Below are positions 1-13,500 of a stretch of 64,000 nucleotides of DNA, in pieces. Position 1 is the first letter of the stretch. Every line of letters starts with the position of its first letter. A program made the translations under genes and the position numbers. The notes under the pieces were generated by a model that was given only the letters and a program-made list of their open reading frames with translations, made no database searches and was not told where the DNA came from. Origin of the DNA: Pyxicephalus adspersus (lineage: Eukaryota; Chordata; Amphibia; Anura; Pyxicephalidae). The stretch is taken from positions 46,390,858-46,454,857 of the forward strand of contig NC_092862.1 in the NCBI RefSeq assembly GCF_032062135.1, written 5' to 3'.

Positions 1-189
1 AGGGAGGGGTCCAGTGAGGGTTTCTTTAGGATAGGGAGAATTATGGCATGTTTAAAAGCTGAGGGGTATGTACCAGTAGAAAGGCAGAGATTGAAGACTT
101 TAATGGTAAATTATTTCTATTATATGTATGTGATTTGTGTTCAACTGTATTTACCTTTTTTTACAGGTTATCCCACTATGAAAGGATGA

Positions 190-375
190 TTCCCACAGCT
201 GCACTTGACATAAGCACATCCATGAGACTCCTGACAGCGTGGGATCCCCAAGCACTAATGGGCAAATGAGGATAAGTCTCCCCATTCACTTCTAGTGCTG
301 ATTGGCTGAAAAAGGGAAATCCTGATGACGAGTCCTTTTCTTAGACAATCAAGGGAGAGGACTTTATTAAAGAGG
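190..375. repeat. Relative of the 37-kb nested inverted repeat
   Basis: GGGATCCCCAAGCACTA, AGTCTCCCCATT, CACTTCTAGTGCTGATTGGC and TGAAAAAGG blocks match pieces of 37181-37275 (TCTCCCCATTTAAAACTTCT, GTTTGGCTGAAAG). Confidence 0.5.
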
Positions 376-394
376 ACTTTCAGATTCCAAAGTC

Positions 395-724
395 CTGCTA
401 AAATGTTTATAAAAGCCTTCATTATTTTTAATGAATGCTTTTATATTAAAGTGTCTATACACCTATAAACGTGACCTTCATTGACATCAATATAGGTTTT
501 TATTGATGTTTTCAAAAATGTATAAACTCGCAAAAATGCCTCTATTTATTTCAATGGATGTGGTTTTGCGCGTTTTTAATTTTTAAAAAAGCTGCAAGGA
601 GTGGTTTCTAAAACGCTCAAGAACCTGCCTGAAGAAAACGCCTATTGGAATGCATGGGAATTTTAAACATGGGCTTTTAAATGCTCAGATTAAACTCTGG
701 GTAAACAGTCTGTGTGGACTAAGC
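395..724. mobile_element. Diverged copy of the 60.4-kb Harbinger-like MITE, reversed
   Basis: TAAACTCTGGGTAAACAG and CTGTGTGGACTAAGC near 690-724, plus TTGGAATGCATGGGAATTTT at about 646, are the diverged reverse complement of the left part of the 60382-60761 element. The left boundary here is uncertain. Confidence 0.5.
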
Positions 725-928
725 TTTAGGCAAACAAGGTGAAAAGTTTGGAAAGAAACATACTTATCTATACTATTTTTATATGTAGATTCTTCCTATG
801 TCTAGTGGTTGACAGAATTTAAACCGCATCTATGTTATAAAGATTTTCATTTTTTTATTTACTTATCTTTTATGTTACAAGTATTACTTTCTAATTCATT
901 GATACAAATAAACAAAGCAGTTACTTAC

Positions 929-951
929 TCTTTTCTGCTATTGCAGCTTGC
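929..951 (-). CDS. MYOM1: MYOM1 coding exon 35 (My12-My13 helix, last exon visible)
   Basis: 23 nt micro-exon, phase 2 to 1, acceptor aataacag, donor AGTAAGT. With exon 34 it reads KQAAIAEK, as in human LKQAAIAEKNRAR. The next exon (NRARVLGGLPD equivalent, My13) is not found in 1-928, so the gene continues outside the window. Confidence 0.85.
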
Positions 952-3900
952 CTGTTATTGGTGAGAAAAAAAAAAACAAAAGGATTAACATTTGTTCTTT
1001 CATCAAGAATTTATTCAGAAATTGGGTCACTATGTCCCGAATTTACAAAGCTTACATTTAGCTAATTCGTGACATGTTTTCAGCAATGTAGGTACCATTG
1101 ACCAATGGGAATATAATCTAATACAACCTATGTACTCCAACCACCCAACATCATAACCTATAACAAAAAGTTCTACAACAAATCAAACATCAGAAACCAA
1201 GGGTATACTTATTAATTAGCACTAAAAAGTCAGTGCTGGCAAAAACCAAAGGTTAACACTGATCAATAATGGGAAATTATAGAAGAAAGTTAGACTGAGC
1301 CAAACACCACACATGCAGTGTGGTCACTGTTTTAAATCACTGCTTTCTCATACAAATGTAAAACATACAAACAGCACCAAGAAGGAGAAATTAGCAGAAC
1401 CTATGTAATGTATTTTCCCTACTGGTTAAGGAGGAAGAATTGTGTCAGTATCTGGGCACAGACAATGGCAGCTCTTGCCAACTGCCTGTTTGTCATATAG
1501 ATGAGTAAGGAAAATGTCATTTATTTCCCCTGTAGTCATACGGTGATCCGTGCTGGCGTGACATATTATCTCTGTTTGAAGCTATTGCATATCTATGTCA
1601 CCGATATATTTATAACATACTCATAACACTATGTCATCTTTATTTTTTCTACAGAAAATACATATACTTGACAAAAGAGTTTAATTACTACTTAGATTTT
1701 ATTTGGAGCAATGTACTGTGTATTTTATACACAAACTCCACTAAGCACATTTGGCTGCAGGATGACTACTGTATGTGAAAATGAAGATTATTTTTGGCAG
1801 AGAAAATAAATATAGAATCAGCTGTCAGGGCAGATTTTTTTAGTACAGAACACGGTTCACCTGATGACTATGTGCCTTGTATAAATAGTACTAAATACTT
1901 ACTTTAACCTCTGGAATTCAGCATAGGCCTCATCATACGCTGTAAAAGAAACAGACAATAGTAATTATGTCTGAAAAAAGCTTTTGAGTATGTGCTTCTG
2001 CAAATAATATATTTTAAGGGATATTATGTACCGTATTTAAAATATACATAAAATTGCCCCTACCCTGTCCAGACAAGTCCAAGTCCCTTGTATGGGTTGT
2101 TACACCATCGAACATTTCCAGGATATATTTGCCTTTGTCATTTGGTGTGGGCTCATTTATCTGTAGCCACATCATCTCTCCAGTGACCCCGCTCTTAACT
2201 CTGTCTGTGTACTTAATTTTCCCATCACTAGAAAAAAATTAATAAATTAATAAGAGGAGTAAAGCAGACCTGTCGTTGTTAATAATTTACAACATCATAC
2301 ACATGATTCTGCTCATTACATATGTCTAAAATAATTTAAGCCAGTCATGGCTATTAAAAAGAAACCTGCATGTATATATCAATGCCAGCAATTATAGCAA
2401 AATAGTGATCTAAGTATCTATGAGCACCATTATATATTCATATAAAAATACTTCCTGAGCTATAACACAGCTTAACAACAAAAACATTTTTTTGCTTGCC
2501 AAGGATTTTTTAATATATTTAGTGTATTTTAGGTCTGCTGAATCCAGAAATGGCATCAGTTTCATTGAATTGGCTGTAGTTCTTGTGATATGGGACTAGG
2601 AATAGACGATTTTACTAACAACAAATGTCAACACAGCATATTATTATCAATCTTTATTTACACCGATGTTTTGCATTTTGTATATTAAATGTAGCATTAT
2701 TTTCATGAAACTTTCATTTGCCTTCTTTTTATTTATACATTGTCTTTTTCTACAGAAATATGAGTTCCTCAAGTTGTTTAAATGACCCTAATGTATTTTG
2801 CTACATTTGTGGGGAATATTCCCAGCAAAAACAGAGAAGAAACATTGCAGAATTTGTGAAACAAGCATATCTTGCATATTTTGGTATTAAACTGGGGGAC
2901 CAAGATAAGTATTGGCTCCCCATGTGGTATGCAAAACTTGTGTAGACTGTCTACCCATGGTATGGCTAGAGACCCAAAAATCATTATAATGATTTGCTAT
3001 TTTTGTGCTGTGAATGTAAAAGGTTTCAGTCGTTACAAGAAAAACAAGTGGGAGTACCCTGATTTGGAATCAGCAAGACAACCTGTGCCACATGGTGCTG
3101 ATGTTCCCATACCAGTGTTCAGTACACTCCCGAATATTCCTGTATCCGACATGGAGGATATACAGGGTTGGAGTGTAATCCAGGAGTTAGCAGTGGAAGT
3201 GAATATGAAGGAAGTGTTTCATCAAACCAGCAGTTCTCCCAAGAAGAGCTCAATTTAATACGTGACCTAAGTCTGTCAAAACAAGAATCTGATCTTTTAG
3301 CATCCAGGCTAAAAGAAAAGAACTGTCTGAGACTGGAAATTAAAATAATGGTTTATAGGACAAGAGTGGTGACACTCCTACCATATTTCAGTGAAGATGG
3401 AGACCTTGGGCCTGATTTAGGAAAGCTCTCCAAGCCTGGAGAGAATACACTTTCAGAAGTGAAGTTGGGTGGTCCAGAAAACATGGAATGGATTTTTAAA
3501 AATAATTTGCTATATTATATATAAATCAGGGCCTTTGTGTACCGTTGTAACATCCCTGGACTACTAGCCCATATGGGAGTACCAGAATACTGAGCAGAAG
3601 ACTGGCAGCTTTTCATAGACAGTTCCACTCGAAGTTTAAATCTGTTTTACTGCATAATGGCAACTGCTATGCATCACTTCCAATTGGTCACTCAACAAAA
3701 CTTAAAGAAGAATATGAAAATATCAAAATGGTCTTACAAAAGCTTTGCTATAATGAACACCAATGGTGCAAATGTGTTGATTTAAAAATGGCGAACTTCC
3801 TACTTGGACAGCAAAGTGGATACACATGGTGGTACCCATGTTTCATCTGCTTGTGGGATAGTAGAGCAAAGCAGGATCACTGGAAAAAAGTGACATGGCC

Positions 3901-6900
3901 TCCAAGGAAAAACATGAAAAAGGTGCAGCCAACATCATTAACTAGCCAATGGTTGACAAAGAAAAAATCATTCTCCCTCCACTACACATAAAGTTAGGGT
4001 TAATGAAGCAATTTGTTAGAGCTCCGAACAAGGACGGTGATCGCTTCAAATACATTTGCAGATTCTTCCCTGGATTGAGTACTGAAAAAATAAAAGCAGG
4101 AATCTTTGATGGACCCCAGATTCGTAAACTGATAAATGATTCAAATTTCACAAGTTACATGACTGATACTGAAGCTTCTGCCCGGCACAGCAATGTCATT
4201 GTTGTCAAGAAATTCTTGGGTAACCATAAAGCACAAAATTATTATTATTACAAAGTATTTATATAGCACCATCATATTACGCAGCGCTGTACAAAGTCCA
4301 TAGTCGTGTCACTAACTGTCCCTCAAAGGAGCTCACAATCTAATGTCACTGCCATAGTCATTAGTCATACCATGCCATTAATGTAGTCTAAGGTCAATTT
4401 TGGGGAGAAGCCAATTAACCTCAGTGCATGTTTTTGGGATGTGGGAATGTGGGAGGAAACCCACGCAGACATGGGGAGAATCTGCAAACACTATGAAGAA
4501 CTGCTACAAAACCTGCTCTAAAACTTTTCTAAAAATTTTGGTGCTACTATGAGTATAAAGGTACCCTATCTCCATAGCCATTTGCAAAAATGTCCAGAAA
4601 ACCTTGGTGATTTCAGTGAGGAACAAGGGGAGAGGTTCCATCAAGATATAAAAGTGATGGAAGAAAGGTATCAGGGCAGATGGGATAGACACATGATGGC
4701 AGACTACTGCTGGAGCCTTCAATATGATTGTCCTGATCATCAGCATAAAAGGAAATCACACAAACTGTTTTTCAATGACTTCTTTGTGATTTGTTCTGTA
4801 AATACACTGAATATAGAATGTAATGACATTAGGTATATCAAAAATGTAATTTTGTATACGTAGGCATATCTAGTTTAATTTTGCTTAATTTTTGTGTTTC
4901 ATTAGTTTTCTATGAGGTTATTATGTAGGTAATTATTTCAATAACTAGAGCCAATCTTGCAAAACCAATAACATATTTGGAATCTCTGCATCAAACATAA
5001 CCTATAATTACTTGGCAAGAATGTTTGGCAAGAAAATGTTTGTTGACCAGTATAATAGTTGATGATTGTCTGACTTACTTGTGAACCCAGCTGAGTTTGA
5101 GATCATCCACAAAGTAGTTTACAAATGAATATAGTCTTATGCCTTCCTCATTGCTCTGGATCTTGACTTGTGTGGCAGATTCCGCTAAAAAAGTCATTAA
5201 ACTGCATTATATACGTGAATTACTTTGAAAAATGTAAATGTCTATGGTTCATGGTTTAGAGCAACAGACAGACAGTGGAAGAGACCACTGTACTATTGTA
5301 AAAAATCATTGTTTTAAACAATGTTTGGATTTAGATGGCCACTGCATTGTTAAAAGTCATAGGGCATTAATTTTTATGTATTTCCTACAAGCATGGCAAA
5401 AATACTAGAAGAAACGAATGATGATTCAATTTATTGATATTTCTAGCTCTGGCACTATAAATGCTTTAAAATAAATGAGTTATTATTTGAAATATAGTAA
5501 ACAAAAGATTTTAGCTAGCTGAAATATGAATTTCAACATTCCACTTACCGATCTGTTTGCAAACTGCATTCATGAGATCATCAAATGCTGTAAAAATATG
5601 AACATAAATGGTTACACCGTGAACACATTTGTATTGAGCATTTAACATAAAATGAGAAGGGTGCAATGTCAAGGGACTGAAATACAATTTAATAACATGG
5701 TAATCAAGACTGGAGGTTTTGGACTGACAAGAGAGAAGTGCATTACAGGATTAGTCCCACAATACAAATACAGCTACATAGACAGAATTAATGTCATTAA
5801 GAAGACAGAAATGCAAAACTTTTTTTTTGTTTTTTAGTAAATAGAAGCAATATTACAAAAATGTGCATTCGTAATAAAGTACATAAATACATACAATGAC
5901 ACTGCAGGTTAAATTAGCACAAGTGATTAGCTGAAACTGGTACTATAATGCAACATTTTGTTGCATTAGAGTAGCAGGAACTCTGTAAAAATGAGAAGTA
6001 AAAGCATCAGGAAGTAGTTGTGAGAGGAAAGTAATAGTACAGAAGGTCACTTAAAAAGCGATGAATGTAATAATTAGGCAGTACAAGGTAAAAGGAAGGC
6101 AGTAAAATAAAGTTAAAATAGGCATATACTGTGTGATACTTTTGATGGATCGGACGATTCATTCAAGGGAAATGTCAAATGATAATGTTCGATATTTGTT
6201 TTGTTTTTTTGTTGTTGTGCACCTGTCTACACAGCCCTGACTTCCCATACCTTTTAGTTTCCTGTTTACGAGACTGAAATCAGACATTTGCTCCCAATTT
6301 ACTTCCTGTAACTTCAGGTTCTGCCCCTTATGTAGAAGCATGGAAATGTAGCCTGGCATCTATTATTATTCCTATTTTAAATATCACATCTGATTAATCC
6401 CCCCACTGGCTGAATTTAGAGATGGGAGGAAATAGCTGCAATGCTGTATGCAATCTCTTTTGGACCATTAAAACAGACACTCTGCCCGCCACTTTGTTTC
6501 CATACACTGTTTGTATTTATTCTTTAACTTGATTGCAATTAAAAATTGCCTACTTCAGTTCTGAGTTTAGATGAGCTTTATTATACCCATCTTCCACATT
6601 ACCATCTAGGCAAGGATGACTTCACAATCTTTTTGGCTAGATCCTGGAAGTCCTAAGGATCCCAAATCTTACTCGAAGATGCTCTTGCTCTGAGTTGGAG
6701 TGCCCATTTGCACATGTGTGCTACTTATCTTCCCCAGAAATCTCTCTGGAGGAATAGTAAAGAGGGGGGATGTATGGGAGAGCACAAATTATGGGGTGTA
6801 GGGAGCATTTGAAGGAAGGGAAGAGCAATTGTTGCAGAGATTAGGTGACATATTTTGGGTAGAAGAGGACCTCTCAAGAAGAAGTGAGCAGAAAAATAAA

Positions 6901-9900
6901 GAAGCATGGCTAAAGAGGAGTAAAGAGCATGACTTTATAAGGCTATGTACACATGCCAGATGATGTGATTGTTTCCAGTGAAAGGTGAATGAACAATTGC
7001 TGTACATACCACGATGTTCTGTTCTATGGAGAGGGGAGGATGAGTAATCAGTACCCCACTGTGCTCTCCTCCATAAAAAGATCACAGTGATTTCCCAAGC
7101 AATTAATCTGACATGGCAAATTGATGGACAACGTTGGAGAACCACTGTACATATGTTGGAAGCTCTCACAAGGTTAGCACCACTGTGTAACTAATGCAAC
7201 AATCAACTGACATGCCTAACAAAGAAGTAGTGGGGGAGAAAAGGGGTCCACATGTGAAGGTATGAGGGTAAAAAAAATGTAATTGAAAAAAGGAAATAAG
7301 CCATTCAAATTATTTTCTACAGTACATAAAGTATACATTCTTGTTCGATTCACTTAATAAAGTTAGAAAATCAGTAAAAGTTTCACCTCACTGAATAATA
7401 GATACCTAAAGGCATATGATTATATAAAAACAAATGGAACAAAATTATAATTCTGACAAACAATAATAAAAGCAGACAGGCAGGTGTTAGAAAACAAGTC
7501 TGGCGAGTCTTACCTGAATCTATAAGTTTGAGTGTACTCTTGTCCTTTCCTCTGTCATCTTTTAGTACTAATTCATATATGCCGGCATCTTTCCTGGTTA
7601 TCTGGCAATATAATATTAGTATATAAGCAGTTCCCCATCAATTATTACTATGTGCATATTATTACAAGCGCTGTCTGAATAGCTAGGAACCTCATATATT
7701 CTGATAATATAGGTTAGGTTGTATTTAGTGGAGCTTACCTCAGTAATGAGCAGGGTACATACTCCATCCTTAAAGTCATGTTTTTCATCCTCCATTATCT
7801 CCATTCCATCTTTGTACCATGTGATACTTGTTTCTTTCTTCATATTAGCTACCTACAGTGATATTTAAAAACATTGAGAAAGAGAGAGAGTTACATGTAT
7901 TCAAATATGTAAATGACACTGTTTTCCTAAATCGGTAGTAAAGACATCAGCAGCATACTACAAACCAGGGTTGTTTGATTACCTCCCCAGAACAGGGTGC
8001 TCAAATCAACATGACATTTTTTAGAGGCCCACAACAGTCAGCTTGTGACTATGAAATGTAAAGTTCATTGATCAGAACCCTGAAGAATGAATATCAGATG
8101 CACTAAGGTTGAGTTACCAGAAAGTTTAGCTAATAAACGTATTTTTATATTTCTAGGCAGTGTTTATCTGGCTGATCCTAAGCTGTTCGCTACGTGCAGT
8201 AGATCACGTGCAGTTTATCTTATGAGGTGGTGTTGCTTGCAGCAGCAAGGAAATATCTGTCTGTTCTTTGCTATGTAACTTGCAGCATCCCCACTTTACC
8301 TTTAGCTGTGAATGTTCTCTCAGCATCCCCTGCACTGAGATTGTGAAGCTGAAGAGGTTTTTTGAGTTTCTGCTGAAGCCAATGAGTGCTTTAGTTCCTG
8401 ACTTGATCTTGCTTTGCTGTTGGCTACTGATCCTTTAAAGCTTCTCAGTTCCCAGGCACCAATTGCCAGTTGTAGCATGTGATTTTCTGTTTGATTACCT
8501 GTTGCTGATATTGCCTGGTTTTCTGCTTGTCACCCCCACACTCTGCTTATCGCAAACCCTGCTTGACGGACTGATACTTGTGAATGATCTTCCTGTACTG
8601 CATATCTGTGGAACATCTGGCAACTTACCCTGGTCTGCCTGACTTCCATGGTGGGCTGCTGGTCCTTTACCTGTTCTCTGCAGATGCCATCTTTTGCACA
8701 TTAAAGTGCTCTGGGGCAACTGTGTGCTGGGACAATGCAAATAGTCTCCCGAGGCTGATCAAGGGCTTACTATAGGTGAAGAGTGTGGTGTTAGACTGGG
8801 GGATGGGCACCTGTTGAGTGGGACTCGGGCCTTATTTGTATATATATATCTATATATATGTGTGTGTATGTATATCAGTCTCCAAGAGATAACTCACCTA
8901 GCTTAGTGTATAGGGGGAAGCTTTTATGACTCCAGCCATCTAATTATGTGCAAGCAACAATCATGTCATTTCCTTGCACGTGATTAAGTATTTTTGCTAA
9001 GTGAATTATCACCACATTCACTAAGCTAAGTGAATTATCCCTTGCAGAGTGATAATTCACATGATTCACATGATTTTAGGTCCCCATTTGTGGTTCTGAC
9101 CCATAGAATAAATAAATTTGCTATAAACCAACATGTCTTTGCTTTTCATATGATATTACAGTCTCAATATGGTTTGGTAATGAAACAAAGGGGACATAAA
9201 TAGAACAGATAGCGAGACATTTGGAGAATACATGTTATTCCCTCTGTTCTTCTTACCTTACTTTTCAGAAGCACATTGCACTCAGGAGTAACTTCCCATG
9301 CAAGGTACTCCACAAAATGAGGACCTTTAAAAGAAAGGAAGCAAATTTAGTCTTATCATCAGCAGTATACTAATAATAGTATAAAACAAATATTGCTCCC
9401 TATAATCTGTGTTATTACAGCAGTAAGCAGCTATAGTCATTGGGCAAATCCATTTAAAAAACTATTTTTCTATTTATCTTTTCAGAGCATATTTATAAGC
9501 ATAGATACATTTGTGCAAATCATGGTAGAAATAGAACAGCTTCATTGCTCCAGTAACGTTTCATCACATTACACATTAAGTTCTATTTCACACTTTACTA
9601 AGGGTAATGGCGGTAACGCACAGTGTGATGTACACTGGTGTGAACAGAAGCTGGAAGAAACTGCTGAGAGAAATACAGGGGCTGATAGAGTTAACCTACT
9701 TCTAAATTTACTGGTTGCCTGGCTGTTTCTAACCTTAGCTATAGCTAAATCTTAGCCAGTTAGTGGGATCTGGGTTTGTATTGAAGCCTTTGGATCACTA
9801 TAATAGCCAGACAAACAGGATTTTCAGATCTTGGCCTAGGCAACCTAGATATTATCTTAGTAAAGGTTTCCTGGATATTTATGTTGCTCTTTATGATGCT

Positions 9901-10466
9901 AAATAATGGTAATTGGTCTACTGGTGTTGTGTTTCTTGGGCCTATGATTTCCTGATGTTTTAAAGGTATTTAAGAAGTTTAGGAAAAGCCAATCACTACA
10001 TTACTGGATAACACACAAATAGTTTTTACCTAAATTCATCATTTAAGAAATGTTAAGTGTCTGCTTTGTACAGGCAACCATGACAAGATATATACATTGT
10101 AAATATAAAGTATACATTTCCTTTTGCCAAGGCAATAAAAGTTAGTTACTAAAGGAATATTTTTTTTGTAAACAAATGCACCTGAAAATATTTTAAACAC
10201 CTAATTCTGTGTAATGACTGAGACCAGCAGATCATCTAATGTGTGTCCTAATGAGTTTCATGCAACATTGCTTACACTAAGGCCTAGGCACTGTTGTATT
10301 GAAGGTGATAAAGGTAATGAAGGCTGCTTTGAATTCCCCTATCATGTGCAGGCAAATGAAAAAAAAAAAAGAAAAACAGGGCAATTTGCCAATATTTGGG
10401 ACGACAAAAGTTACTTCATCTTTTTGGACCTTTTAACAGGAAACATACATTGACAGGCAACCCTGG

Positions 10467-10555
<89 letters not shown>

Positions 10556-13500
10556 ATGACCTCTTTACCTTGTTTCCGTATCCATTCATGTCTCTGGAAT
10601 CTGGCTTCTTTCTGCAGTTTATCAAACACTATGGAGGTAAAATGAAATTTTTTATATTACATGAAAAATAAAATGTATTTGTCATCTAGTATAAGTTATT
10701 GCCTATATTTTATAAGCAGGTTAACACAAATTATATATCTTATTCTGATACTATAATTCACCAAAAAGTCTGAGAAGTTAATTTTGTAAATAAAATTGTG
10801 TATGCATTACATCTAATATTACATTTACTTAACATTTTGGTTGCTTAGCACTCTTCATGTAAATATTGGATTTATGTGGTACATTCTTTATTTCCAATGT
10901 GGTCCAAGACATACAGGAGCAGTTTGGCCTCAAAATGCATTTAAAAGCACTTTGTTCCAAACAAAGACCATGGCAGTCACTGTGGATTAACTTCATTGTT
11001 ACTTAGAAGTGCATGTAAAATAATTCTTTAGGGTATCTGAATTAGAAATTAGGAGCATAGGAAAGAGTTTTCTATTTTTACTCTGAAAGAGACCCTTTGA
11101 AAGTGACCCTGACCTGGTGTCTAAGCACACAATACTGCTTAAGACCAGGCCAGCTCAGTCACTATGTCTTCCTGGTTCCTCTTGGATTCCATGTCCCAGT
11201 GTAGGACCTTGACCTATCCCAAGTCAAGACATGTTTGCCACCCAGGTGTATAGTCTTACCACTTTTAACTTTGATTCTTGGTAATAAGGGCAAAAGTGTA
11301 TTGTTCTTTTTAACATGGCCGATATACTCACCATCTCCAATAAGAACCAGACTGGACTGGTTTGTTGCTTTTCCATCCTTTAGCTGGAAGGTAAATGTTC
11401 CTTCATCCACATCCTCTAGGCTTTCCATGATCATCTCCACAATGCCAGTTTTGCTGTCCAAACTCATCTTGTATTTCTTGAAACAAAGCATTACCAGTAG
11501 ATTATTCTCTTATTCATGCATTATTTTAGTTGTATTCATAAAGAGTAATTATAATGCATTCACTTACATCACCATGTTGGATCTCTTTATCATTGAAGAC
11601 ATAGTTGCACTTAGCACCAGGGGAGAGCTTCTCAGCCTGCAACCAAAAGCGAACTTGACCTTTTTCAAGAACTTCTACAGCCAATCCAGATTTAAGAGGA
11701 ATAACTGCAAAATGGACAGAAATAAAAATGTAGGTCATATTTCTTAACATTCCCTCCTCCAACTCCAGGGTATGCAATCATTTAGAGACCATTTACTGTG
11801 TATGGTGACCTGAATAAAACTACATATAATAATGATGTGGAAGTGAGAATGTCAGCAGTCAAGAGTGATGAACTAAAAAGAATGTTAATCTACTTACTAG
11901 AAATTACTAGATGCATTATTTCAGACAAATCACGGTTTAATATGATATTATCTTGTTTGGTTTGATTTAATTTACCTGGGAATTTCATGTCATGGCTTAG
12001 CTGCAACAGGCGCTTAAGTTCTGCAGGTAGAAAGGATAAAGTTATGTTTTGTATAAACAATACATATATCTTATATGGATACAAATATGAGCTACTGATA
12101 ATGTAGTAAAAATCAATAGTTTACCTGAACCTAATAATCTTACCTTCTTCATCTAGAGTATAACTGGAAGAAATGCCATCAGTTTCAGTAGCAATACAGG
12201 AGTAAATGCCAATGTCTTCTTCTGAAGGGTCTTTGAACGAGACCTTTGTCCTGTAAGAATAAGACATTCCTAATGTGTATAATAATTTAGCTTATAGGAT
12301 CTGCGAAGGCTTGTATTTATCTAGATCATGGTGTAAGAACATGAGAGTTTAACTCTTTTCATCTTGGGGCCTAATTTATTAAAGCTCTCCGAAGCTGGAG
12401 AGGATACACTTTCATCTGTGAAGCTGGGTGATTCAGCAAACCTGCAATGGAGTAATTTCCTATTTGCTAGCAAATGTTTTGAATCCTGGACCAGATTCAT
12501 TCCAGGTTTGCAGGATCACCCAAGCTTCACTGATGAAAGTGTATCTTCCCCACGCTTAGAGAATTTTATTAAATCAGGGCCTTGTTCTCCAACAATTATC
12601 ATCTGTCAAGGCAAATTCTATGGTGATTGGGTTAAGGCATCAAAGTTGCCTGTATAACTATTAATGTTGTAATGTTTTCCTGGAACTTATTAGAATGGAG
12701 GCAACTACTGTTAAGAGTAGCTAGATGTCTTCAACATTACAAACAAGTCCACTTTAATGAACTAACCACTATCAGGCATACTCCTATATTGAATAGGCTA
12801 AAATTTTATACAGCTTAAATGTCCTCCTATTTGAGTTAAAGGTTATACACAATCTGTTGATTGCTATCTTAGGGTCATTAAAAAGTCCACTTACTTGCCA
12901 CCTTTGGTCTCAAAAGTTACTCTTGGTGAATCATCTTCTATTGGTTCATAATTCTTGGACCACACAAACTTTGAGTCAGGAGTTAGCTGATCGCTTTCAA
13001 AGTTCAATGAAATAACTCCATTGTCATCAACCTCCACCACTACTTCTTTGGTACCTACAGAACCGGTAATAATGTGAAGCATTAAAAGGGGGCACCATTA
13101 AGTAAATTTAAAAAATGATTAATAAATACATGTTATATATGCATGTGTGTGTGTATATATACATAGCATACCAGTCACGTTGTAGGTAATTACTATACTA
13201 TTACTAAAAAAAACAATCATATGAAGATAAACCAGTATCTACTCATAACCCTTTCCTGAAAGTAAAATTATGTTGACTTCCAGCTTTTGGTGTAATCAGC
13301 AATTCTTTTAAATTGATTACTACATTGGATTATTTGGGACCATTGTTAAGGTATCCATACATTAAATGACTTTAATTCAAATTAAATGACTTTAATTCAA
13401 TTTATTTTTTATTATGGTCAACTTGCTTGATATAAATGTTTACCATTGACTGAAAAACACTCATTCAAACTATCACATACTACAATTGATGCAACTGATC

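Larger units (their letters stand above)
2740..4795 (+). pseudogene. Decayed transposon-like gene of an unnamed multicopy family
   Basis: Plus-strand pieces in several frames (2760-2945, 2946-3258, 3260-3400, 3540-4235, 4495-4750) make collinear parts of one protein. It starts near MSSSSCLNDPNVFCYICGEY (C-x2-C, zinc-finger-like), has LPPLHIKLGLMKQFV near the middle, and ends with ENLGDFSEEQGERFHQDI and MADYCW. I recall this as a widespread uncharacterised multicopy family in arthropods, cnidarians, fish and amphibians. I cannot assign it to a named transposase superfamily. Frameshifts, stops and two insertions (3408-3532, about 4241-4494) make it nonfunctional. It sits antisense in MYOM1 intron 32. 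I do not reconstruct it. Confidence 0.75.

Noticed and set aside
6789..7169. 126-aa minus-strand frame as a MYOM1 or other exon
   Set aside because: No match to myomesin, no phase-consistent splice sites, repeat-like surroundings.
10396..10671. 91-aa plus-strand frame with YIYI and RERE runs
   Set aside because: Translation of the (TA)n(GA)n repeat, antisense to exon 27.
11235..11747. 170-aa plus-strand frame, the longest in the window
   Set aside because: Antisense shadow of MYOM1 exons 25 and 26.
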